Positions 1 to 8,092 of a stretch of DNA of 64,000 nt are shown piece by piece. Origin of the DNA: UBA2357 sp046295975. Its GTDB lineage: Bacteria > Pseudomonadota > Gammaproteobacteria > Burkholderiales > Rhodocyclaceae. Numbering within the stretch: the stretch's first letter is position 1; every line of letters begins with the position of its first letter. A program made the position numbers and the translations under genes. The DNA is taken from assembly GCA_046295975.1 (NCBI GenBank), contig JBKBMG010000011.1, positions 49,558 through 113,557 on the forward strand. Direction: 5' to 3'. The notes beneath the pieces are model-generated. The model was given only the letters and a program-made list of their open reading frames with translations. It was not told the DNA's origin and searched no databases.

Positions 1-998
1 CAATGAAGGCCGCCGGCGTACCCTGCGTACCGGGCTCCGAAGGCGCGCTGCCCGAAGACCCCAAGGAAATCGTCAAGATTGCCCGCACCATCGGCTACCC
101 GGTCATCATCAAGGCGGCCGGCGGCGGTGGCGGACGCGGCATGCGCGTGGTGCATACCGAGGCGGCCCTAATCAACGCCGTCACCACCACCCAGAGCGAG
201 GCCCAGGCGGCGTTCGGCAACCCGGTGGTGTACATGGAGAAATTCCTGGAAAACCCGCGCCACGTGGAAATCCAGGTACTCGCCGACCAGCACGGCAACG
301 CCGTCTATCTGGGCGAACGCGACTGCTCCATGCAACGCCGCCACCAGAAGGTCATCGAGGAGGCCCCCGCCCCCGGCATCGACCGCAAACTCATCGAGAA
401 AGTGGGCGAGCGCTGCGCCGAAGCCTGCCGCCGCATCGGCTACCGCGGCGCGGGCACCTTCGAGTTCCTGTACGAGAACGACGAGTTCTACTTCATCGAG
501 ATGAACACCCGGGTGCAGGTCGAACATCCGGTCACCGAGATGATCACCGGCGTCGACATCGTGCAGGCGCAAATCCGCGTCGCCGCGGGCGAGAAGCTGT
601 GGTTCAAGCAGCGCCAGGTGGCCTTGCGCGGGCACGCCATCGAATGCCGCATCAACGCCGAAGATCCGTTCAAGTTCACCCCCTGCCCCGGGCGCATCAC
701 CAACTGGCACGTGCCGGGCGGCCCAGGCATCCGGGTGGACTCGCATGTGTACAACGGTTACACCGTCCCCTCGCATTACGACTCGATGATCGGCAAACTG
801 ATCGCCTATGGCGACACCCGCGAGCAAGCGATCCGGCGCATGCGCATCGCGCTGTCGGAAATGGCGATCGACGGCATCAAGACCAATATCGCGCTGCACC
901 AGGAGTTGATGATCGACGGCCGCTTTGTCGAAGGCGGAACCAGCATCCACTACCTGGAGCATTTGCTCGCGGATCGCAACCAGGTCAAGAAGACCTGA
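1..998 (+). CDS. accC: Biotin carboxylase subunit of acetyl-CoA carboxylase (5' end missing)
   Basis: ATP-dependent carboxylation of biotin on the carrier protein AccB, the first step of malonyl-CoA and fatty-acid synthesis in the cytoplasm. The visible 331 residues hold the ATP-grasp glycine loop GGGGRGM (about residues 41-47), HVEIQVLAD, RDCSMQRRHQKVIEEAPAP, the metal/biotin-site run EMNTRVQVEHPVTEM, and the C-terminal biotin-carboxylase domain (RINAEDP, SHYDSMIGKLI). AccC proteins are about 450 residues, so roughly the first 115-120 lie outside the window; the methionine at base 3 is internal and not the start. The stop is TGA at 996-998. prmA follows in the same direction after 215 bp. 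The identification is secure. Confidence 0.97.
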   Translation, partial: MKAAGVPCVPGSEGALPEDPKEIVKIARTIGYPVIIKAAGGGGGRGMRVVHTEAALINAVTTTQSEAQAAFGNPVVYMEKFLENPRHVEIQVLADQHGNAVYLGERDCSMQRRHQKVIEEAPAPGIDRKLIEKVGERCAEACRRIGYRGAGTFEFLYENDEFYFIEMNTRVQVEHPVTEMITGVDIVQAQIRVAAGEKLWFKQRQVALRGHAIECRINAEDPFKFTPCPGRITNWHVPGGPGIRVDSHVYNGYTVPSHYDSMIGKLIAYGDTREQAIRRMRIALSEMAIDGIKTNIALHQELMIDGRFVEGGTSIHYLEHLLADRNQVKKT

Positions 999-1213
999 GC
1001 GCTTGAAAAGAGATCGTAGCGGGCGGTACCGGGTGCAAGCTGCGAGCGAACGAACAACGGGACGTATCGAGTGGATAGGCCAGGAGTGAGCGAGTGAGCA
1101 ACACAGCAATCGGTACGCGCAGTAGATTCGTTCACAATCGCTGAGCGAGCCGACAGGCTTGTCAGTTCTCAGCTACCCGAAGCTACCCTCAGCTACCCAT
1201 AGGAACCCCCATC
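999..1213. other. accC-prmA intergenic region with short direct repeats
   Basis: 215 bp without a convincing gene. At 1169-1200 the string AGCTACCC occurs three times within about 30 bp (CTCAGCTACCC, GAAGCTACC, CTCAGCTACCC), ending just before the prmA ribosome-binding site AGGAAC. No terminator or clear sigma-70 promoter was seen. Confidence 0.4.
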
Positions 1214-2122
1214 GTGTGGATATCCGTCACCCTGCAGGCCGAAGCCGACAAGGCCGAGACCTTGTCCGAGGCCTTGATGGACTGCGGCGCCTTGTCCGTG
1301 AGCATCGAGGACGCGGACGCGGGCACCGACGCGGAAAAGCCGCAGTTCGGCGAACCGGGGCACCACCCCGTGGGTCTGTGGGATCACAGCCGCGTCATCG
1401 CCTTGTTCGACGCCCAGGCCGATCTGGCCACCGCGCTGGCGGAAGCCTCCGCCCAGGCCGGCCTCGAAGCCGTCCCGTCGTTTTCGCTGGAGGAAGTCGC
1501 CGAAGAAAACTGGGTGCAGCTCACGCAAAGCCAGTTCGAACCGATACGCATCACCGACCGCCTGTGGATCGTGCCTTCCTGGCATGAGTCGCCCAGCCCG
1601 GACGCAATCAACATCGTGCTCGATCCCGGCATGGCCTTCGGTACCGGCTCGCACCCCACCACCCGGCTATGCCTGGAATGGCTGTGCGAGCACGTCGCCG
1701 CAGACGCCACGGTGCTCGACTACGGCTGCGGCTCCGGCATTCTCGGCATCGCCGCGGCCCGGCTGGGCGCGGCCGACGTGCTCGGCATAGACATCGACGA
1801 CAAGGCGCTGGAGGCGGCGCGCTACAACGCCGAACGCAACCGCGTCACGCTGCGCGTCGCCCACTCGCGCGAGCCGCTCCAGGCCCGCTTCGACGTCGTC
1901 GTCGCCAACATTCTCACCAACCCCTTGTGCGTGCTCGCCCCGCTGCTCGCAGCGCGCGTCCGTCCCGGCGGCAGGATCGCATTGTCGGGCGTACTGGAGT
2001 CCCAGACCGCCCAGGTGATCGACGCCTACGCCCCGTTCATCGCGCTGCGCGTCGGCGCGCTTCACGACGGCTGGGCACGGCTCGAAGGTGAGTTTCCACG
2101 GGAAGACCGCTCGCCATGCTGA
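1214..2122 (+). CDS. prmA: Ribosomal protein L11 methyltransferase
   Basis: SAM-dependent methyltransferase that trimethylates ribosomal protein L11. The 302-residue protein has the normal PrmA length. The N-terminal third is the substrate-recognition domain; then come LDPGMAFGTGSHPTTRL, the SAM-binding motif I DYGCGSGILGIAA, the acidic GIDIDD and the catalytic-loop-like motif VVANILTNPL, all characteristic of PrmA. The start is GTG at 1214 (MWISVTLQ), with AGGAAC about 8 bases upstream. The end overlaps the next gene by 7 bp, so the two are probably translated together. Position after accC is common in betaproteobacteria. Confidence 0.96.
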   Translation: MWISVTLQAEADKAETLSEALMDCGALSVSIEDADAGTDAEKPQFGEPGHHPVGLWDHSRVIALFDAQADLATALAEASAQAGLEAVPSFSLEEVAEENWVQLTQSQFEPIRITDRLWIVPSWHESPSPDAINIVLDPGMAFGTGSHPTTRLCLEWLCEHVAADATVLDYGCGSGILGIAAARLGAADVLGIDIDDKALEAARYNAERNRVTLRVAHSREPLQARFDVVVANILTNPLCVLAPLLAARVRPGGRIALSGVLESQTAQVIDAYAPFIALRVGALHDGWARLEGEFPREDRSPC

Positions 2123-3696
2123 TCGTCCGCTGCCCGGCCTGCCAGACGGTGTTCCGGCTACGTCCGGAGCAGCTCCGCATGCACGGCGGCATGGTGCGCT
2201 GCGGTCATTGCTACACCCCGTTCAACGCACGCGAACATTTCCTGGACGGTGTTTCAGCGCCCCATGAGGCAGGCCCGGCGGCATCGGCTGGCGTCCGCCC
2301 GTCCGCGCCCCCCGCCAGCAGCCTGCCCGACTGGCTGACCGCCCCGCGGCCAGGCGCCTCGCCCGGCGCCCCCGCCGGACACACGCCAGCACCCAAGGAT
2401 GAGCCGGACTTCTTCGTGCTCGAAGAAGCTGCACTGGATCCCGACCCGTACAGCGCATCACTGGATTTCAGCGTCCCGGACGAGCCGCACGGCCACCCTC
2501 GCAGCGGGGCAGCAGCCGCCCACGCGTCCGGTTCGCGGCCCACCCACGATGTGGCGCCCCCCCATCGCCCCACGACGATGGACGCCTACGCCGACCGCCT
2601 GGAAAGCGGGCAGCCGGAGAGGTCTGTTCCGCCGCCCCAGGCCGACGCCCCCCCTTCGTTCGCCGCCGCAGTCAACCGCGCACCGACACCACGGGAAGCG
2701 GATGCCCGCAGACCGGACGTTCCCCATTCCGCCCCGCCGACCTCCGTACGCAGCACCCCGACCCACAGCTGGCCCGCGCTGGAGCCATCGGAGCACACCG
2801 GGGACGACACGATCACCAGTCGCAACCGCGATGGCCAGTGGCGGCGCGAACCCAGCACGGCTGCGGTACCGGCTCGTGAAACGCCGACCGCAGGCGCAAC
2901 GCCGACCGTCACGCCGCCGATGGCGGTATCCAGCGCCCCCGAACCGGAGCCGGCTCAAGCGGTGCGCTCGCCTTTCGCTCCACCGAAGACGGCGCAAACC
3001 CCATTGTCGACGGCATCCGCCGCGGGGTCGGACGATCCCGATCGCTTTGCCCCGGCCGAACGACTGCGCGATGAAGAACTACGCCAGGCGGAGCGACGCA
3101 AGCGCCGCGAGGCGCGTCTGGCCGGACGCGTGGAACCGCGCGAGCACGACGAGGCGGCCGCCGACGCCGAGCAAGAGCACGATGCCTATCGCCCCGTCAG
3201 CGCCCCGCCGTCAGCTGGCGCCCGCTGGACCCAGGGCTTGCTCGTCGGCCTGCTGCTGGGCCTGCTGTTGGCCCAGGGCGCCTACGTGTTTCGGGACGAC
3301 ATCACCCGCAACTGGCCGGAGTTGCGCCCCCTTTACCTGCAGGCCTGCGCGCAACTGGGCTGCGACCTGCCGCTGCCGCGCGTACCGCAACTGATCGGCA
3401 TCGAAACCTCGGATCTGCAGTCCGAGCCTGCGCAGCCCAACCACTTCGTCCTCAACGCGCTGATCCGCAACCGCGCGAGCCACCCCCAGGCCTATCCGCA
3501 CCTCGAGCTCACGCTGACCGACGCGCGCGACCGTCCGGTGATCCGGCGGGTGCTGACGCCGGAGGAATGGGTGGCCGATCCGGCCGAACTCGAGCAGGGC
3601 TTCGCCGCCGACTTCGCCCGTCCGCTGCGCCTGAGCTTCGAGACCAACGGCGTGAGCGGCGCCATGGGCTACCGGGTATACGCCTTCTACCCCTAG
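2116..3696 (+). CDS. Zinc-ribbon and DUF3426 membrane protein
   Basis: Function unknown. The 526-residue protein opens with an MJ0042-type zinc ribbon: CPAC (residues 6-9) and CGHC (29-32). A long linker rich in Pro, Ala, Ser and Arg (about 45-365) is probably disordered. One membrane helix (about 373-395, GLLVGLLLGLLLAQGAYVF) precedes a C-terminal DUF3426 domain starting near CAQLGCDLPLPRV, which would lie in the periplasm. Overlap with prmA by 7 bp indicates cotranscription. The family commonly follows prmA in Rhodocyclales and Burkholderiales. The linker is much longer than the two folded ends require. Confidence concerns the family, not a role. Confidence 0.85.
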   Translation: MLIVRCPACQTVFRLRPEQLRMHGGMVRCGHCYTPFNAREHFLDGVSAPHEAGPAASAGVRPSAPPASSLPDWLTAPRPGASPGAPAGHTPAPKDEPDFFVLEEAALDPDPYSASLDFSVPDEPHGHPRSGAAAAHASGSRPTHDVAPPHRPTTMDAYADRLESGQPERSVPPPQADAPPSFAAAVNRAPTPREADARRPDVPHSAPPTSVRSTPTHSWPALEPSEHTGDDTITSRNRDGQWRREPSTAAVPARETPTAGATPTVTPPMAVSSAPEPEPAQAVRSPFAPPKTAQTPLSTASAAGSDDPDRFAPAERLRDEELRQAERRKRREARLAGRVEPREHDEAAADAEQEHDAYRPVSAPPSAGARWTQGLLVGLLLGLLLAQGAYVFRDDITRNWPELRPLYLQACAQLGCDLPLPRVPQLIGIETSDLQSEPAQPNHFVLNALIRNRASHPQAYPHLELTLTDARDRPVIRRVLTPEEWVADPAELEQGFAADFARPLRLSFETNGVSGAMGYRVYAFYP

Positions 3697-3860
3697 CAGT
3701 CTGTCGGACTTGAGGCTGATCTGCTGCGCCAGAGGGAGAAGCGGTCCATATCCGCCCGTTTTTTCGTTGCATAGAACCACTATGCGCCTCAAAAACGAAC
3801 GAATCTGGCCTCGCGCTCCCACTCGGCTCGCGACGATCGCTCAAGTCCGACAGACTGCTA
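3694..3860. mobile_element. MITE-like element with perfect 21-bp inverted ends
   Basis: The first 21 bases (3694-3714, TAGCAGTCTGTCGGACTTGAG) are exactly reverse-complementary to the last 21 (3840-3860). The 125-bp interior is itself partly self-complementary around GCATAG-AACCA-CTATGC (about 3771-3787), so the whole 167 bp can fold as one long imperfect hairpin. It has no coding capacity. It begins on the stop codon of the DUF3426 gene (TAG at 3694-3696), so insertion may have supplied that stop. The size, ends and lack of a gene fit a non-autonomous transposable element; a parent transposase is not in the window. No flanking target duplication is obvious. Confidence 0.7.
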
Positions 3861-3938
3861 GGCGGCCGTCACACACGCTGACGCTGGCGCCCGGGCTGGC
3901 CGGGCCAGGTGGTCGCCACCCACGCCCGGCAACCGAAG

Positions 3939-3968
3939 TTGGGTTACCCCCTCTTGGGTTACCCCCTC
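3939..3968. repeat. Two perfect 15-bp tandem copies beside the PfkB stop
   Basis: TTGGGTTACCCCCTC occurs twice head to tail, ending one base before the stop codon of the leftward kinase gene. On the minus strand this gives several runs of G that could form unusual structure in the 3' end of the mRNA. No T-run follows, so it is not a standard terminator. Confidence 0.75.
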
Positions 3969-3969
3969 C

Positions 3970-4905
3970 CTACCACGGCCGATCGCCGAATGCGCGCAGG
4001 TAGCGCTCGGCGATCTCGTCACGGCTGGGCGCATGGTTCTGCCCGCCACGGCTGGCCACCTTGATCGCCCCCATCAGCGAAGCCAGACGCCCCGTGCGCA
4101 GCCAGTCGAAGCCCTGTGAAATGCCGTACAGCAGCCCGGCGCGATAGGCATCGCCGCAGCCGGTGGGGTCCACCACCTGCTCGGGCGCAACCCCCGGGAT
4201 CTCCAGCACCTCGCCGTCGGCGTAGATGCGCGAACCTGCCGCCCCCAGGGTGACCACCAAGGCGTCCACCATCGCAGCCAGCCGCTCCAGCTTCAGCCCG
4301 GTGCGCTCGCACAGCAGGCGCGCCTCGTAGTCGTTGAGCGTGCAGTAGCGGGTCAGGGTCAGGCATTCGAGCAACTCGGCGCCCGAAAACAAGGGCATTG
4401 CCTGGCCGGGGTCGAGCACGAACGGAATGCCGTTGGCGGCGAAGCGCTCGACGTGGGCCAGCATGCCGTCCTTGCCATCCGGGGCGACGATGCCCAGGCT
4501 GACGCCGCGTGCATCATCCACCCGGTTCAGGTGCGACTGCATCATCGCCCCAGGATGGAAGGCAGTGATCTGGTTGTCGTCCAGATCGGTGGTGATGAAG
4601 GCCTGGGCGGTGTAGGTGTAGGGCACCAGCCGCACATGGTTGCGGCGCAAGCCCAATTCGTCCAGCCGCGCCAGATAGCTCGCCGCATCGTCGCCGACGG
4701 TGGCCATGATCAACGGATCGGCCCCCAGCAAATGCAGGCTGTAGGCAATGTTGCCGGCACACCCGCCGAACTCGCGGCGCATGTCCGGAACCAGGAAGGA
4801 TACGTTCAGGATGTGAATCTGATCGGGCAGGATATGATGCTTGAAGCGATCCTGGAAGACCATGATCGTGTCGTAGGCCAGCGAACCGCAAACCAGGATG
4901 GACAT
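3970..4905 (-). CDS. PfkB-family carbohydrate/nucleoside kinase
   Basis: ATP-dependent sugar or nucleoside kinase of the ribokinase fold; the substrate cannot be read from sequence, though adenosine-kinase-like proteins with this layout are common in betaproteobacteria. About 311 residues. Visible are the N-terminal motif GGCAGNIAYSLHLLG (PfkB signature 1) and VDPTGCGDAYRAG (signature 2, with the catalytic Asp in GCGD; Cys replaces the usual Ala). The ATG at 4905 (MSILVCG) is preferred over one at 4911 because GGGAG lies about 8 bases before it. Open sequence upstream of this start has no family resemblance. The gene diverges from olsB. Confidence 0.88.
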   Translation of the reverse strand: MSILVCGSLAYDTIMVFQDRFKHHILPDQIHILNVSFLVPDMRREFGGCAGNIAYSLHLLGADPLIMATVGDDAASYLARLDELGLRRNHVRLVPYTYTAQAFITTDLDDNQITAFHPGAMMQSHLNRVDDARGVSLGIVAPDGKDGMLAHVERFAANGIPFVLDPGQAMPLFSGAELLECLTLTRYCTLNDYEARLLCERTGLKLERLAAMVDALVVTLGAAGSRIYADGEVLEIPGVAPEQVVDPTGCGDAYRAGLLYGISQGFDWLRTGRLASLMGAIKVASRGGQNHAPSRDEIAERYLRAFGDRPW

Positions 4906-4930
4906 CGGCATTCTCCCGCGCAAAGCCGCG

Positions 4931-4936
4931 ATTATA
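4931..4936 (-). promoter_or_regulatory. Candidate -10 box of the PfkB kinase gene
   Basis: TATAAT reads leftward about 26 bp before the chosen start codon; transcription would begin near 4924, leaving a leader of about 20 nt. No good -35 hexamer is seen 16-18 bp upstream, so an activator may be needed or the match may be chance. The rest of 4937-5190 holds nothing recognised. Confidence 0.4.
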
Positions 4937-5193
4937 GTCCCCTGCCCGGGCTGCGCGCGGCCCACCGACTGTTCGAACCCACCGTGAAACCCGCAACACC
5001 ATTCGCCCCGGGCCGGTCGACGACCGTTCTCGGCAGCGCCTTCGACCAAGCCGCCAAACCAGGCACAATGCCGCCCGCTCGCCCTTGTGCAACCCCACGT
5101 GCATTTCACCTGTGCTTCGCGTGCATTTCGCGTGAATATCCACGCTCGTCGTCGTCATACCTGCGGTACGGGACGGGCGCGTAACCTTGTCGT

Positions 5194-5213
5194 AATGCCG
5201 ACATCACGGCATT
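5194..5213. promoter_or_regulatory. Inverted repeat upstream of olsB
   Basis: AATGCCG (5194-5200) and CGGCATT (5207-5213) are perfect inverted 7-mers with a 6-nt spacer, 51 bp before the olsB start codon. This could be an operator or an mRNA hairpin. Ornithine-lipid genes are often phosphate-controlled, but this is not a recognisable Pho box (no CTGTCAT repeats). Confidence 0.35.
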
Positions 5214-5264
5214 GAAACGCACGCTTCAGAGAATGGCCTCACCCAACGGATTACGAGGTCGACC

Positions 5265-6032
5265 ATGCTTCTGACAGAACAGCAACGCTTCGTCCGCCCC
5301 AGGCGCAAGTTGCACGTGGCCCTGGCTGCCTGCGAAACGGAAATCCTGGAAGCGCAGAAACTGCGCTACCGCGTCTTTGCCGAGGAAATGGGTGCGCGCC
5401 TGCCCACCCGCACCCCAGGGGTTGATCGGGACATCTACGACCCCTTCTGCGAACACCTCATCGTGCGCGACGAAGCCGAGGGCCGCATCGTCGGCACCTA
5501 CCGCATCCTGTCACCCGCGGCCGCGCGCAAGATCGGTGGCTACTACTCGGAAAACGAGTTCGACCTGACCCGCCTGCAGCACCTGCGCAGCCGCATCGTC
5601 GAGATCGGCCGTTCGTGCATCGACGCCGACTACCGCAGCGGCGCCGTCATCGCCCTGTTGTGGTCGGGCCTCGCCCGCTACATGCAGGAGAATGGCTACG
5701 ACTATCTGATCGGCTGCGCCTCCATCAGCATGGCCGACGGCGGGCACAGCGCGGCGAGTCTGTATAATCAGCTCAAGACGACCCACCTCGCACCGCTGGA
5801 ATATCATGTGTTTCCGCGCTACCCGCTGCCACTCACGCGCTTGCGTGGCGACCTTCCGGCCGAGGCACCGCCGTTGATCAAGGGCTATCTGCGCGCCGGC
5901 GCCTGGATTTGCGGCGAACCCGCCTGGGATCCGGACTTCAACACCGCCGACCTGCCGATCCTGCTGCCGATGAACCGGGTCGACGACAAGTACGCACGGC
6001 ATTTCCTGGGGCGCTCGGACGAGCGTTCGTAG
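5265..6032 (+). CDS. olsB: L-ornithine N-alpha-acyltransferase
   Basis: First enzyme of ornithine-lipid synthesis: transfers a 3-hydroxyacyl group from acyl carrier protein to ornithine, giving lyso-ornithine lipid. 255 residues, normal for OlsB. Family features seen: AQKLRYRVFAEEMGA near residue 30, DIYDPFCEHLIV, VGTYRIL, GGYYSENEFDL, the core EIGRSCIDADYRSG, and YLIGCASISMADGG. Start ATG at 5265 has GAGG 7-10 bases upstream. The next gene is an acyltransferase fitting OlsA, which strengthens the call. A related possibility, the PEP-CTERM-associated acyltransferase family, shares part of the fold, but the conserved runs and neighbour fit OlsB better. Confidence 0.88.
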   Translation: MLLTEQQRFVRPRRKLHVALAACETEILEAQKLRYRVFAEEMGARLPTRTPGVDRDIYDPFCEHLIVRDEAEGRIVGTYRILSPAAARKIGGYYSENEFDLTRLQHLRSRIVEIGRSCIDADYRSGAVIALLWSGLARYMQENGYDYLIGCASISMADGGHSAASLYNQLKTTHLAPLEYHVFPRYPLPLTRLRGDLPAEAPPLIKGYLRAGAWICGEPAWDPDFNTADLPILLPMNRVDDKYARHFLGRSDERS

Positions 6033-6212
6033 CGGTCGGCCGGGGCGGGGCCGAAGCACCGCGGCGGTCGCGAGCCGCGGGGTTTGTCCGCCGCGACCGG
6101 TCGCCTCGCAACATGCCAGTGCGGCCCCGTGCAACGCCTGACCCCGGAATCGACCTTGCCATCAGCAGCTTCGTCCCCGCCGCCAACACTTGAGCACGGC
6201 GCCACCACCCCC

Positions 6213-7010
6213 ATGCCGGTCCGCGCGTGGCGCTACTTCCGGCTGGCACTCCACCTGCTGCGTGGGTTGCTCACCGTGCTGCTGGTCTTTCCCCTCACCC
6301 GCCGCCACACCCACCAGCAGCTGCGCCAGAACTGGTCGCGCGACATGCTCGCGCTGCTGGGCGTGCAACTGGAGCCGCACGGCCCCGCCATCGCGCCGGG
6401 CTGCCTGCTGGTCGCCAATCACGTGTCGTGGCTGGACATCTTCGTCATCAACGCGCTTGCCCCAAGCGCCTTCGTATCCAAATCGGAGGTACGTGCCTGG
6501 CCGCTCATTGGCTGGCTGGCGGCGCGCAATGATACTGTCTTCCTGATGCGTGGCAGCCGCGGCCATGCCAAGGTGGTCAATGCCAAAATCGCCGCGCTGC
6601 TGGACGCCGGCGACAACGTTGCGGTATTCCCCGAGGGCACCACCAGCGACGGTTCGCACATCCTGCACTTTCATGCCGCGCTGCTCCAGCCGGCCATCGA
6701 GGCGGGCCACCCGGTCCAGCCCGTGGCATTGCGCTACCAGACGCCGGACGGGCGGCGCAGCCGCGCTCCGGCCTACGACGGAGATATCAGCCTGGGTGAA
6801 TGCCTCTCCGCCATCGTCGCCACCCCCGCGCTGGTGGCGCGTGTCGAAGCCTTTACCCCGCTACCGACCGACAGCGGCCGACACCGCCGCGAGATCGCCC
6901 AGGACGCGCGTGAGGCCATCATCGAAGGCGTGCTCGGGCGAGGAGGCCTTGCCAGCGTGGTCAGCGCCGGAACCGGGCATCCGTCCGGTGCAAGGGCGCA
7001 GAACCCGTAG
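6213..7010 (+). CDS. olsA: Lyso-ornithine lipid O-acyltransferase (PlsC family)
   Basis: Adds the second fatty acid to lyso-ornithine lipid; PlsC-type membrane-associated acyltransferase. About 265 residues from ATG at 6213 (MPVRAWRYFRLALHLLRG). A hydrophobic segment lies at about residues 10-27, then the catalytic H-x4-D box NHVSWLD and the glycerol-phosphate-type FPEGTTSDG. The reading frame stays open upstream to a TTG at 6084, but that extension looks non-coding, so the ATG is chosen; no strong ribosome-binding site is visible. The gap after olsB is 180 bp. A general 1-acylglycerol-3-phosphate acyltransferase is the alternative; the olsB neighbour favours OlsA. Confidence 0.82.
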   Translation: MPVRAWRYFRLALHLLRGLLTVLLVFPLTRRHTHQQLRQNWSRDMLALLGVQLEPHGPAIAPGCLLVANHVSWLDIFVINALAPSAFVSKSEVRAWPLIGWLAARNDTVFLMRGSRGHAKVVNAKIAALLDAGDNVAVFPEGTTSDGSHILHFHAALLQPAIEAGHPVQPVALRYQTPDGRRSRAPAYDGDISLGECLSAIVATPALVARVEAFTPLPTDSGRHRREIAQDAREAIIEGVLGRGGLASVVSAGTGHPSGARAQNP

Positions 7011-7157
7011 TGAACAACCGCCGGGGGCTGGTGAAGAAAACCCAGCCTGCGACCCGGGGCGGCACAGGCGGTGTTTCACGCAGCACCGCTGCGCGCTGCC
7101 GAAGCCGGGCCGATATGCCGCAAGCCGGCCCGTGCAACGGCGCGCCGCCGCCCCGCG

Positions 7158-8036
7158 TCAGTCGAAGGTCTTTTCGCTCAACAGCCGCAGCAGATACTGG
7201 CCATAGCCGTTCTTGGCAAGCGGCTGGGCAAGGCGCGCCAGTTGAGCCGCATCGATGAAGCCCTTGCGAAAGGCAATCTCCTCCGGGCACGCAACCTTCA
7301 GCCCCTGGCGGTTCTCGATGGTCTCGATGAAATTGCTCGCCTCGTTCAGGCTTGCATGGGTTCCAGTGTCCAGCCACGCATAGCCACGGCCCATGATCTC
7401 GACGTCAAGCTGGCCGCGTTCGAGATACATGCGGTTGATGTCGGTGATCTCCAGTTCCCCGCGCGCGGAGGGCTTGAGCGACGCGGCCATGTCCAAAACC
7501 TGATTGTCATAGAAATACAGGCCGGTCACGGCATAGCTGCTCCTGGGGCGAGCGGGTTTTTCCTCGAGCGATGTCGCCCGCCCGGCATCGTCGAAGGCCA
7601 CCACGCCGTAACGTTCCGGGTCATGCACATGGTAAGCAAATACCGTCGCGCCGTGGGTGCGGGCCACCGCACGCTCCAGCTGGCGGTGCAAATCGTGGCC
7701 GTAGAAGATGTTGTCGCCCAGCACCAGCGCGCATGCCCCATCCCCGACGAACTCGCGACCGATGATGAAGGCCTGGGCGAGCCCGTCCGGGCTGGGCTGC
7801 ACCGCGTACTCGATCGTCAGACCCCACTGACTGCCGTCGCCCAGCAGATGCTGGAAGCGCGGCGTGTCCAGCGGCGTGGAAATCACCAGGATCTCGCGGA
7901 TCCCCGCCAGCATCAGCGTGCTCAGCGGGTAATAGATCATCGGCTTGTCGTAGATCGGCAGCAACTGCTTGCTCACCGCCAAGGTCGCCGGATACAGCCG
8001 GGTGCCGGAGCCCCCGGCCAGGATGATCCCCTTCAT
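7158..8036 (-). CDS. rfbA: Glucose-1-phosphate thymidylyltransferase
   Basis: Makes dTDP-glucose from dTTP and glucose-1-phosphate, the first step to dTDP-L-rhamnose. 292 residues, the usual RfbA/RmlA length. N-terminal nucleotide-binding signature GGSGTRLYPAT, then SKQLLPIYDKPMIYYPLST, the metal-binding GDNIFYGHDL, and ITDINRMYLE; all match RmlA. It is the last gene of the leftward rhamnose set, 56 bp after rfbB. The 147 bp to the convergent olsA stop contain no clear T-run terminator. Confidence 0.96.
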   Translation of the reverse strand: MKGIILAGGSGTRLYPATLAVSKQLLPIYDKPMIYYPLSTLMLAGIREILVISTPLDTPRFQHLLGDGSQWGLTIEYAVQPSPDGLAQAFIIGREFVGDGACALVLGDNIFYGHDLHRQLERAVARTHGATVFAYHVHDPERYGVVAFDDAGRATSLEEKPARPRSSYAVTGLYFYDNQVLDMAASLKPSARGELEITDINRMYLERGQLDVEIMGRGYAWLDTGTHASLNEASNFIETIENRQGLKVACPEEIAFRKGFIDAAQLARLAQPLAKNGYGQYLLRLLSEKTFD

Positions 8037-8092
8037 GCCTTCACCTCTTCATTGCATTCTTACGCGTCGCACCGGGGTCATCCATATCCGGG

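Noticed and set aside
5265..6032. Autoinducer synthase or exosortase-associated acyltransferase
   Set aside because: The fold is shared, but the conserved runs (EIGRSCIDADYR, IGCASISMADGG) and the PlsC-type neighbour fit OlsB; no exosortase or PEP-CTERM protein is in the window.
6084..6212. Longer N-terminus for olsA starting at TTG 6084
   Set aside because: The extra 43 residues look like random G+C-rich translation and precede the normal acyltransferase start; TTG is a rare start.
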